From CAZJYC01 sp964550165 (GTDB taxonomy: Bacteria > Acidobacteriota > Aminicenantia > Aminicenantales > Aminicenantaceae): a stretch of DNA of 6,469 bases. A program made the translations under genes and the position numbers. The notes beneath the pieces are model-generated. The model did not search any database, was not told the DNA's origin, and saw only the letters and a program-made list of their open reading frames with translations. Location: the NCBI GenBank assembly GCA_964550165.1, contig CAZJYC010000106.1:1-6469 (forward strand), given 5' to 3'. Below, piece by piece: positions 1 to 5,093 of this stretch (within the stretch, counting starts at the first letter, position 1; each line of letters opens with the position of its first letter).

Positions 1-693
1 TTTGACGTCCTGAGAAAGATTTTCCAGGCGGACCTTTCCGTAGGCATGGCTGATCTCTGTTTTTCCTTTGACATAAGCCACCGAGACATCGCCATGCCTG
101 CTTTCCAGGCGGCAGCCGGATTGAACATTCTCCACCTTGACATCCTCGTAGGCATTTTTGATGAAAAGTTCGCCCCGGATATGCGAAGCAATGGCTTTTC
201 CGTGGCGGTTGGTGATGCTCGCCTTCCTGACTTTGGAGACTTTAACCAGGTCATACGAGTTTTCTACCTCGACATCCATGTTTTGTGGGAGAAAAATTTT
301 GAAACTGGTTTCAAAATTTTTCCTTCGAAACTCACCCCGGTTAGTGGAGATGAGCAGACGCTCAAGCTCCTTGCTCAGCGTCATTTTAAGCTGATCGGAA
401 ACCTCCCTGGCCTGTTCTTCTTTTCTTCGCCAGATTTTTTTCCGGAAAGAAATGGCGATTTTCTCCCCTTCGGTTCCCTGGATTTCAACGGCTCCACGGC
501 TATTGGCAATCTGGAGCAAAGGAGGGAAGGGCGGCTCGAGCTCCTGATAATCCTCGTAATTGAATTCATCAAGATTGAAGAAGAAGTGGTCATTTAAGTC
601 AAAGACGACATCGAAATCCCCTGTATAGATATGGTAAACAAGGATACCGCCGGCGATGATCAGAATCAGGAGAATGATTTCTTTGGCTTTCAT
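1..693 (-). CDS. DUF4097-like membrane-anchored beta-repeat protein (3' end cut by window edge)
   Basis: An open frame of 231 codons runs from ATG at 693 to the left edge with no stop, so the C-terminus is missing. Residues 5-23 form one hydrophobic helix (IILLILIIAGGILVYHIY), read as a signal anchor, followed by an acidic, aromatic stretch. From about residue 145 the chain falls into 17-19-residue units alternating N/S-x-Y or R-H-G turns with short beta strands (NSYDLVKV, NRHGKAIA, NAYEDVKVE, SRHGDVSV, SHAYGKVRLEN). That is the look of DUF4097/DUF4098 putative-adhesin beta-helices, often found beside ECF sigma/anti-sigma pairs and LiaF-like proteins. Exact function is unknown; an extracytoplasmic structural or sensing role is inferred. 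The start is supported by AAGGG 7 bases upstream and an in-frame stop just before it. It lies 13 bases after the preceding gene and is probably the last visible gene of the operon. It contains the palindrome at 291-322. Confidence 0.72.
   Translation of the reverse strand, partial: MKAKEIILLILIIAGGILVYHIYTGDFDVVFDLNDHFFFNLDEFNYEDYQELEPPFPPLLQIANSRGAVEIQGTEGEKIAISFRKKIWRRKEEQAREVSDQLKMTLSKELERLLISTNRGEFRRKNFETSFKIFLPQNMDVEVENSYDLVKVSKVRKASITNRHGKAIASHIRGELFIKNAYEDVKVENVQSGCRLESRHGDVSVAYVKGKTEISHAYGKVRLENLSQDVK
291..322. repeat. 32-bp palindrome, perfect 15-bp arms
   Basis: The left arm GAAAAATTTTGAAAC (291-305) is the exact reverse complement of the right arm GTTTCAAAATTTTTC (308-322), with only TG between them. 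It lies within the DUF4097-like reading frame, where it encodes part of the segment KNFETSFKIF. A 15/15 match is far beyond chance in a window this size. No run of U follows, so it is not a standard terminator. As RNA it would need to open a few bases at the tip to form a loop; as DNA it could be a cruciform or a dimeric protein site. Confidence 0.8.
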
Positions 694-706
694 CGGCAAC
701 CCTTAC

Positions 707-907
707 TCAGTCTTCTTTTTCTGGCTTCTCTTTTATGGCGAAATAGATCTTCCAGGCCCCCCAAGCGATGAGGATCACCGGCCAGAGCCGGGCAATGAAC
801 TCCCAGATATCCCAGCGGGTGAGGCCGATATTCGCCAGCAGGAGGACGACGCCGATTACAATGAGAATTACTCCCCAGGCCAATGGATCTTTTCTTCGCT
901 TTGCCAT
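707..907 (-). CDS. Small two-TM protein with LiaI/LiaF-like TM region (DUF5668-like)
   Basis: This 66-residue protein has a basic N-terminus (KRRK), a first membrane helix at about 9-28 (WGVILIVIGVVLLLANIG), an aromatic linker (RWDIWEFIARLWP) and a second helix at about 41-58, then a charged tail ending KEKPEKED. The W-G-x-I-L-I-x-x-G-x-x-L-L-L-A-N pattern followed by W-x-x-W-P-V-x-L-I-x-x-G is typical of the LiaI/LiaF-like transmembrane region (DUF5668). Such modules occur in cell-envelope stress proteins; the molecular role is not established. AGGAGG lies 6 bases before the ATG and overlaps the end of the upstream gene, so the two are translated from one message. It closely resembles the C-terminal half of its neighbour at 920-1402, which suggests domain duplication. 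The assignment rests on pattern recognition, not a profile search. Confidence 0.78.
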   Translation of the reverse strand: MAKRRKDPLAWGVILIVIGVVLLLANIGLTRWDIWEFIARLWPVILIAWGAWKIYFAIKEKPEKED

Positions 908-919
908 TTTTCGCCTCCT

Positions 920-1402
920 TCAGCTCTTGTTGTTCTTTCGGGAGAGATAATCGAAAACAAGTTTGGCTCCGATGACGATAATCGCCACAGGCCAGAAATC
1001 CCATAGAGTTCCATAATCAATGACCTCAAAGTTGGCCAGAAGAAAGAGCACTCCCAGAGCCAGCAGGACAATTCCCCAGAAAATCGAGCCGGATTTCACG
1101 ACCTGAGGAACTTCTTCCTTTAATTCTTCTACCTCTTCTCCGCCGAGAGCTCTCCGGTTTATGCTTTTTGCGGTCTGGACAGCGTCGATAATCGCATACA
1201 GGACGAAAGCTGCAAGCATCAATGCTACAAAAGGCTGAACTGCGTGCCCCTGTATAGTAATTAAAAAAGCAAAGATGATGATGAACAAGAACCCCTTATA
1301 AATCTGCCCATTGTAGATGGCCCCAACTCCAGGAAAAATAGAAAGAATACCTGCCAGAGCCGGAGATTTGGGTGGTTTTTTGACGACGACTTTTTCTTCC
1401 AT
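920..1402 (-). CDS. Four-TM protein: TM2-like N-half fused to LiaI/LiaF-like TM C-half
   Basis: This 160-residue protein has two parts. The N-terminal half (about 12-75) carries P-A-L-A-G-I-L-S-I-F-P-G-V-G-A-I-Y-N-G-Q-I-Y-K-G, the Gly/Pro-rich signature seen in TM2-like small membrane proteins, followed by helices at about 38-50 and 57-73. A charged linker rich in Glu (87-99) leads to a second half with helices at about 107-124 and 134-150, showing W-G-I-V-L-L-A-L-G-V-L-F-L-L-A-N and later WPVAIIVIG, as in LiaI/LiaF-like TM regions. GGAGG sits 6 bases before the ATG. It lies 26 bases downstream of the anti-sigma factor, and its stop TGA adjoins the Shine-Dalgarno of the next gene. It is probably an inner-membrane component of the same stress regulon, perhaps a partner of the DUF4097-like protein; no catalytic residues are evident. 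Confidence 0.78.
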   Translation of the reverse strand: MEEKVVVKKPPKSPALAGILSIFPGVGAIYNGQIYKGFLFIIIFAFLITIQGHAVQPFVALMLAAFVLYAIIDAVQTAKSINRRALGGEEVEELKEEVPQVVKSGSIFWGIVLLALGVLFLLANFEVIDYGTLWDFWPVAIIVIGAKLVFDYLSRKNNKS

Positions 1403-1428
1403 TTTATACCTCCATTGTCATGTATTTT

Positions 1429-1926
1429 TCAATCCTCGGTTCCTCTAAAAAGCTTCACATTTTTGAGAGAAACGAGAATATTATCCTTGTATTCGCCCAG
1501 GCTGCTTGTAAAGGATTCTGCCTTGGCATAAAGCATTTCGACCTTACTTAAACCGCGGTGGAACTCGCGGTCGACCGATTTATCGATGGCGCTCTTGTTC
1601 GGATTGAAAAGATAAAAAGACAAGAAAGTTAGCAATACTGTTGCTGCAGCCAGGATGGGCTGGAAAGAGGGACGGAGCATGAAGTCAAAGCTCAGCCTGA
1701 ATCTTTTCTTTCTGGCAGGAATCGCCTGAAGCCTGGCCAGCAGATTCTCGCTCAGATCCACTTCTGGAAAATCGGATAGAGACACTTTGGCTTCCTTGAG
1801 AAAGGAAAAAAGTTCAGAACATCTGGAACAGGCCTGAAGATGTTTGTCAACAGCTCTTTTTTCTTCTGGTCTGAGCTCGCCCTCCAGATAAGGAGATAAA
1901 AGCTGTTCGATTTTTTCACAGGTCAT
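1429..1926 (-). CDS. Zinc-finger anti-sigma factor, single-TM (ZAS/RsiW-like)
   Basis: This 165-residue protein begins with an anti-sigma zinc-binding domain: Cys3, then His29-x3-Cys33-x2-Cys36, the H-x3-C-x2-C core of the ZAS/putative zinc-finger family. These domains bind the cognate ECF sigma factor in the cytoplasm and keep it inactive. A basic stretch (RKKRFR, 72-77) precedes one membrane helix at about 88-107, leaving about 58 residues outside, predicted mostly helical and without a recognised sensor domain. Its ATG overlaps the sigma stop as ATGA, and GGAG 8 bases upstream lies inside the sigma gene, so the pair is translationally coupled and probably made in fixed ratio. Release of sigma by regulated proteolysis or by a signal on the short outer domain is the usual mechanism in the family and is only inferred here. 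Confidence 0.88.
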   Translation of the reverse strand: MTCEKIEQLLSPYLEGELRPEEKRAVDKHLQACSRCSELFSFLKEAKVSLSDFPEVDLSENLLARLQAIPARKKRFRLSFDFMLRPSFQPILAAATVLLTFLSFYLFNPNKSAIDKSVDREFHRGLSKVEMLYAKAESFTSSLGEYKDNILVSLKNVKLFRGTED

Positions 1927-2030
1927 TGTCTTATCTCCTTTTTTTCTTTGAGGATTTTGGCCAGATGGAGCCTTCCCCTGTTAACCCGGGATTTGACCGT
2001 TCCCAGAGGAAGGTCCATGATTTCCGCCAC
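1923..2030 (-). CDS. ECF RNA polymerase sigma factor, C-terminal fragment (region 4); rest in assembly gap
   Basis: Only the last 35 codons are visible, from the gap edge at 2030 to the TGA at 1925-1923. They read VAEIMDLPLGTVKSRVNRGR, then LHLAKILKEKKEIRQ. The E-I-M-x-L-P-L-G-T-V-K-S-R-x-N-R-x-R pattern is the recognition helix-turn-helix of sigma-70 region 4 in ECF sigma factors, which reads the -35 box. The stop overlaps the anti-sigma ATG by four bases, the standard layout of an ECF sigma/anti-sigma pair. No N-terminal coding sequence is found to the right of the gap, because all three minus frames there hit stops. About 150 residues expected for an ECF sigma factor are therefore missing. 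The gene is broken by assembly, not necessarily in nature. Confidence 0.88.
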   Translation of the reverse strand: MAEIMDLPLGTVKSRVNRGRLHLAKILKEKKEIRQ

Positions 2031-2130
2031 NNNNNNNNNNNNNNNNNNNNNNNNNNNNNNNNNNNNNNNNNNNNNNNNNNNNNNNNNNNNNNNNNNNNNN
2101 NNNNNNNNNNNNNNNNNNNNNNNNNNNNNN
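2031..2130. other. Assembly gap (100 Ns)
   Basis: Exactly 100 unknown bases interrupt the sigma-factor gene. A typical ECF sigma gene needs about 450 more bases upstream of the visible fragment and none of that appears to the right of the gap. The 100 Ns are therefore probably a placeholder of arbitrary length. Confidence 0.97.
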
Positions 2131-2139
2131 AAAAGTTCC
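2131..2139 (-). promoter_or_regulatory. Candidate ECF-type -35 element (GGAACTTTT) of the sigma operon
   Basis: On the minus strand 2139-2131 reads GGAACTTTT, matching the GGAAC(T/C)TT box recognised by many ECF sigma factors. The expected -10 box, about 16-17 bases further on, falls inside the gap and cannot be seen. Its place directly upstream of an ECF sigma gene suggests autoregulation. The motif is short, so chance remains possible. Confidence 0.45.
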
Positions 2140-2148
2140 GTGTATCTT

Positions 2149-2178
2149 ATTCTATTTTTTGGGGAAGGGACCTGTCAA
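2149..2178 (-). promoter_or_regulatory. Sigma-70-type promoter for the sigma/anti-sigma operon
   Basis: On the minus strand the -35 box TTGACA (2178-2173, perfect consensus) is followed by an 18-base spacer and the -10 box TAGAAT (2154-2149, five of six). Transcription would begin near 2142 and run leftwards into the sigma gene. It points away from the HMG-CoA synthase gene, so the intergenic region is divergent. It would supply a basal level of the operon independent of its own sigma factor. Confidence 0.62.
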
Positions 2179-2216
2179 ACGAACCTGACTTAAAGCTCTC
2201 AACGGCGCAAAATTTC

Positions 2217-2245
2217 TTGACTTAAAAGGAGAGATATGACACGAT
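2217..2245 (+). promoter_or_regulatory. Weak candidate promoter for the HMG-CoA synthase operon
   Basis: TTGACT (2217-2222) followed after 17 bases by CACGAT (2240-2245) is the best sigma-70-like pair on the plus strand upstream of 2338. The -35 matches five of six, the -10 only three of six. Nothing better was found between 2131 and 2337. The rest of this intergenic stretch is AT-rich with a run of eight T (2273-2281 region) and has no convincing gene or RNA. Confidence 0.28.
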
Positions 2246-2337
2246 AGCTTCTCATTATTACTCGTTAACTTTGTTTTTTTTCAATTCTTTGCATGTCCGA
2301 TTCAAAACTCTTTCATCACAAAACATGGAGGCGATAA

Positions 2338-3384
2338 ATGGAAGGTATTGTTGGATACGGGGCCTGTATTCCTCGAAACAGGATCAAGGTTGAAGAGATC
2401 GCCAAGGTCTGGGGAGCCGATGCTTCGAGCTACAAAAAGGGGCTGCTGCTCGAAGAAAAATCTGTCCCCTCTCCTGACCAGGATACAATCACCATGGCCG
2501 TGGAAGCATCCAAGCTCGCCCTGAAAAGAGCCCAGATTAATCCAGCGGAGATCGGGGCTGTCTACGTCGGCTCAGAATCCCACCCCTATGCGGTCAAGCC
2601 GAGCGGCACGGTCCTGGCTGAGGCTATCGGCGCAACTCCCGAAGTCCATACCGCCGATTTTGAATTTGCCTGCAAAGCTGGCACTGAAGGGATGTTTGTG
2701 GCTTTAGGCCTGGTCAAAGCCGGAGAGATCAAATACGGCCTGGCTGTCGGAGCTGACACTTCACAGGGAGCTCCTGGTGATGCTCTGGAATACACGGCAG
2801 CGGCAGGTGCAGCGGCCTTTATTTTCGGCCGCGAGAAAGTGGTCGCTCGAGCCGTGGTAACTTACTCCTACATGACGGACACTCCTGATTTCTGGCGAAG
2901 AGAGTACCAGTTTTATCCCCAGCATGGAGGCCGCTTCACCGGCGACCCCGCCTATTTCAAGCACATCATGGGTGCGGCTGAAGGAATCATGAAAAAGGCT
3001 AAGATGAAGCCCGAAGATTTTGACTATGTCATCTTTCACCAGCCTAACGGCAAATTCCCCTTCAAGGTCGGGAGCATGCTCGGATTCGCAAAAAAACAGA
3101 TTGAGCCTGGCTGGCTGGTCAACAAATTGGGAAACACATATTCCGGCTCATCGCCCATGGGACTGACGGCGACTCTGGACATTGCCAAAGCCGGAGACAA
3201 GATCCTCATCGTTTCCTTCGGCTCAGGAGCGGGGAGCGACGCCTTCATCTTTGAGGTGACGGAAAGGATTGAGGAGGTTAGGGATCTTGCTCCGAGGACA
3301 CGGGAGATGCTGGATAAGAATAAATGTTACCTGGAGTACGGCGTCTATGCCAAGTTCCGTCAAAAAATCAAAAAGGCGCTTTAG
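2338..3384 (+). CDS. Hydroxymethylglutaryl-CoA synthase, archaeal type
   Basis: This 348-residue thiolase-fold enzyme condenses acetyl-CoA with acetoacetyl-CoA to give HMG-CoA. Length and sequence match the short archaeal-type family rather than the longer eukaryotic form. The catalytic triad is in place: Glu80 (VGSESHPYAVKPSG), nucleophile Cys112 (ADFEFACKAGTEGM) and His234 (FHQPNGKFP). Further conserved blocks are GNTYSGSSPMGL (265-276) and SFGSGAGSDAF (293-303) near the C-terminus. GGAGG lies 6 bases before the ATG. It is the first gene of a set with thiolase and DUF35, 9 bases ahead of the thiolase, whose Shine-Dalgarno overlaps this stop codon. In archaea these three proteins form one complex in which acetoacetyl-CoA is passed through a shared CoA site; the layout here implies the same. 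Physiological direction is open: forward for mevalonate, or reverse for HMG-CoA cleavage beside the carboxylase gene downstream. Confidence 0.93.
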   Translation: MEGIVGYGACIPRNRIKVEEIAKVWGADASSYKKGLLLEEKSVPSPDQDTITMAVEASKLALKRAQINPAEIGAVYVGSESHPYAVKPSGTVLAEAIGATPEVHTADFEFACKAGTEGMFVALGLVKAGEIKYGLAVGADTSQGAPGDALEYTAAAGAAAFIFGREKVVARAVVTYSYMTDTPDFWRREYQFYPQHGGRFTGDPAYFKHIMGAAEGIMKKAKMKPEDFDYVIFHQPNGKFPFKVGSMLGFAKKQIEPGWLVNKLGNTYSGSSPMGLTATLDIAKAGDKILIVSFGSGAGSDAFIFEVTERIEEVRDLAPRTREMLDKNKCYLEYGVYAKFRQKIKKAL

Positions 3385-3393
3385 GAGGAAGGA

Positions 3394-4548
3394 ATGAGAG
3401 ACGTGGCTGTCATCGGTGTGGGAATGACAAAATGGGGAGAGCTCTGGGAGAAGTCCTTAAGGACAATTTTTGTCGAAACAGCTCTTCTGGCTTTAGACGA
3501 CGCTCGAGTGGATAAAATCGACTCGATGTATATAGGATCTATGTCTTCTGGTCTTTTTGTCGGGCAGGAGCATATCGCATCTCTTCTCGCCGACTATCTC
3601 GGCCAGAATCCTGTTCCCTCAGCAAGGATAGAAACAGCCTGCGCCTCAGGAGGGCTTGCCGTGAGGCTGGGCTTCCTGGAAGTTGCTGCGGGCGTTAGCG
3701 ATTTTGTTCTTGTCGGCGGCGTGGAAAAGATGACCGATGTCAACGGCTATGAAGCGACCTATGCTCTGGGGACAGCCGCTGACCAGGAGTATGAGGGCTA
3801 CAACGGAATCACTTTCCCCGGCCTTTATGCCCTGATCGCCCGCGCCCATATGGAAAAATACGGGACAACCCGGGAGCAGCTGGCCCTGGTTGCCGTCAAA
3901 AACCACCACAACGGCTCCAAGAATCCCCTGGCTCAGTTTCCTTTTGAGATCACTGTGGATTCGGTCCTCAATTCGGTGCTGGTCGCTGACCCGCTGCGCA
4001 TCCTGGATTGCTCACCGATAACCGACGGCGCAGCCGCGATTGTTCTCTGCCCGGCGGAGACGGCCAGGAAGATGAAAAAGCCGGTGATTAAAATCATCGG
4101 CAGCGGCCATGCCACGGATACGATCGCTCTGAGCTCAAGAAAAGACATCACCTGGCTTGAAGCGACTTACCAGGCTGGAAAGAAAGCTTGCGCTATGGCC
4201 AACAAGAAGCCCGAAGATATCGATGTCCTCGAGGCCCATGATTGCTTCACCATCGCGGAGATCTGTGTCACAGAAGCTCTGGGCATTGTGGAAAAAGGCA
4301 AAGGAGGAGACGCTGTCGAACAGGGCCTGACCTCTCTCGGAGGAAAGATCCCGGTCAACGCCTCAGGCGGATTAAAAGCCAAGGGCCATCCTGTCGGAGC
4401 CACCGGCGTGGCCCAGGTCGTGGAGATTGTCAAGCAGCTCAAGGGAGAAGCAGGGGAGAGGCAGGTCAAGAATGCCAGAATAGGGATGACCCAGAACATG
4501 GGCGGCAGCGGCGGAAGCACAGTCGTCCATATTTTTGAGAGAGTTTAA
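3394..4548 (+). CDS. Acetyl-CoA acetyltransferase (thiolase), archaeal/SCP2-type
   Basis: This 384-residue thiolase interconverts two acetyl-CoA and acetoacetyl-CoA plus CoA. The acyl-accepting Cys83 lies in IETACASGG. His282 is in EAHDCFTIAE, the variant that replaces the NEAFA block of classical bacterial thiolases, and His332 is in KGHPVGATG. The C-terminus carries NMGGSGGSTVVHIF, without the C-x-G-G-G of classical biosynthetic thiolases. Together these place it in the archaeal/SCP2-like subfamily, whose members partner with a DUF35 protein. AGGAGG overlapping the HMG-CoA synthase stop precedes the ATG by 5 bases, and the DUF35 gene follows 14 bases after the stop. It probably holds the unfavourable acetoacetyl-CoA intermediate inside a complex with the synthase. 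Substrates other than acetyl-CoA cannot be excluded, since this subfamily includes several uncharacterised acyl-CoA thiolases. Confidence 0.9.
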   Translation: MRDVAVIGVGMTKWGELWEKSLRTIFVETALLALDDARVDKIDSMYIGSMSSGLFVGQEHIASLLADYLGQNPVPSARIETACASGGLAVRLGFLEVAAGVSDFVLVGGVEKMTDVNGYEATYALGTAADQEYEGYNGITFPGLYALIARAHMEKYGTTREQLALVAVKNHHNGSKNPLAQFPFEITVDSVLNSVLVADPLRILDCSPITDGAAAIVLCPAETARKMKKPVIKIIGSGHATDTIALSSRKDITWLEATYQAGKKACAMANKKPEDIDVLEAHDCFTIAEICVTEALGIVEKGKGGDAVEQGLTSLGGKIPVNASGGLKAKGHPVGATGVAQVVEIVKQLKGEAGERQVKNARIGMTQNMGGSGGSTVVHIFERV

Positions 4549-4562
4549 GAGAGGAGGAGGAA

Positions 4563-4955
4563 ATGCCAACACCGTCAAGATACTGGAGGGAAATTCCTCA
4601 ACGCTACAGGCTGGAAGCCGGCAAATGCAAAAAATGCGGAACTATACTTTTTCCTCCGCGTCCCATCTGCCCTGAATGCAAGAACAGAGAGTTTGAGACA
4701 ACACGGCTTGCTGATAAAGGAAAGGTCCTTACCTTTACCATCATCCGGGTTCCGCCCCAGCAGTTCGTCGACCATGCTCCCTACGCGGTGGGAATCGTCG
4801 AGCTCGAAGACGGCGTGAAGTTGACCGGGCAGATTGTGGATTGTGATTTTGAGGATTTAAAGATTGGACAGAGGGTGAAGCTCGAATTTCGAAAGATCTA
4901 CAACGAAGGAGAGTCGGGCATCATCTGCTACGGCTATAAGTTTGTACCTGAATGA
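4563..4955 (+). CDS. DUF35 zinc-ribbon/OB-fold protein, scaffold of the thiolase-HMGCS complex
   Basis: This 130-residue protein starts with a helical stretch (SRYWREIPQRYRLEAGKC) typical of DUF35 proteins. It is followed by a rubredoxin-like zinc ribbon with Cys22-x2-Cys25 and Cys36-x2-Cys39 (CPEC), and an OB-fold of beta strands from about 50 to 130. Proteins of this family have no known catalysis of their own. In the archaeal thiolase/HMG-CoA synthase complex a DUF35 protein bridges the two enzymes and contributes to the shared CoA-binding site. All four zinc ligands are present. GGAGGAGG sits just before the ATG and the gene is 14 bases downstream of the thiolase. Its stop runs directly into the hairpin at 4955-4978, which probably closes this three-gene unit. 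Confidence 0.9.
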   Translation: MPTPSRYWREIPQRYRLEAGKCKKCGTILFPPRPICPECKNREFETTRLADKGKVLTFTIIRVPPQQFVDHAPYAVGIVELEDGVKLTGQIVDCDFEDLKIGQRVKLEFRKIYNEGESGIICYGYKFVPE

Positions 4956-4978
4956 AAAAGGGGACAGGCCCCTTTTTT
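4955..4978 (+). terminator. Hairpin terminator after DUF35; GGGGACAG-type palindrome
   Basis: AAAAAGGGG (4955-4963) pairs perfectly with CCCCTTTTT (4969-4977) around the loop ACAGG, and the 3' arm plus the next base give six T. The A-rich 5' arm makes it potentially active in both directions. The first base overlaps the DUF35 stop codon. The core resembles short dispersed GGGGACAG intergenic elements seen in many bacterial genomes, so it may be a mobile-type repeat serving as a terminator. Confidence 0.62.
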
Positions 4979-5050
4979 AAAAGAAGAGAGGCTCAGACCA
5001 TATGGAGGACATGACGGCTGGGAGACTCCATTTTTTTGTCATGCCCGATT

Positions 5051-5068
5051 GGTCTATAAGGTCTATCA
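5051..5068 (+). repeat. Tandem 9-bp repeat GGTCTATAA / GGTCTATCA in the carboxylase leader
   Basis: Two adjacent 9-bp copies differ at one base and lie 25 bases before the carboxylase ATG. An inverted partial copy, AGACC, occurs at 4995-4999. Evenly spaced direct repeats like these can be operator half-sites, but no regulator is visible in the window. The remainder of 4979-5093 has no clear promoter. Confidence 0.35.
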
Positions 5069-5093
5069 GAATGCCTGAGATGAGGGGTTAGCC

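Noticed and set aside
46..597. 183-codon plus-strand reading frame opposite the DUF4097-like gene
   Set aside because: It is the in-register complement of the minus-strand gene, lacks a Shine-Dalgarno site, and its protein shows no family features, whereas the minus frame has an anchor helix, beta repeats and operon spacing.
690..1071. Minus-strand frames of 104 and 67 codons and plus-strand frames at 656-1006 and 768-950
   Set aside because: They overlap the small LiaF-like and TM2/LiaF-like genes in other frames and have neither ribosome sites nor membrane patterns.
1552..1571. Inverted repeat ACCGCG ... CGCGGT with an 8-base loop inside the anti-sigma gene
   Set aside because: Arms of only six bases with no T-run are expected by chance in a coding sequence of this length.
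1926..2225. Plus-strand reading frame spanning the N gap
   Set aside because: It exists only because Ns contain no stop codons; the left part is antisense to sigma region 4 and the right part is the promoter region.
5036..5069. TTGTCA (5036-5041) with TATAAG or TATCAG as a promoter for the carboxylase
   Set aside because: The spacers are 13 and 22 bases, outside the workable range for a sigma-70 promoter.
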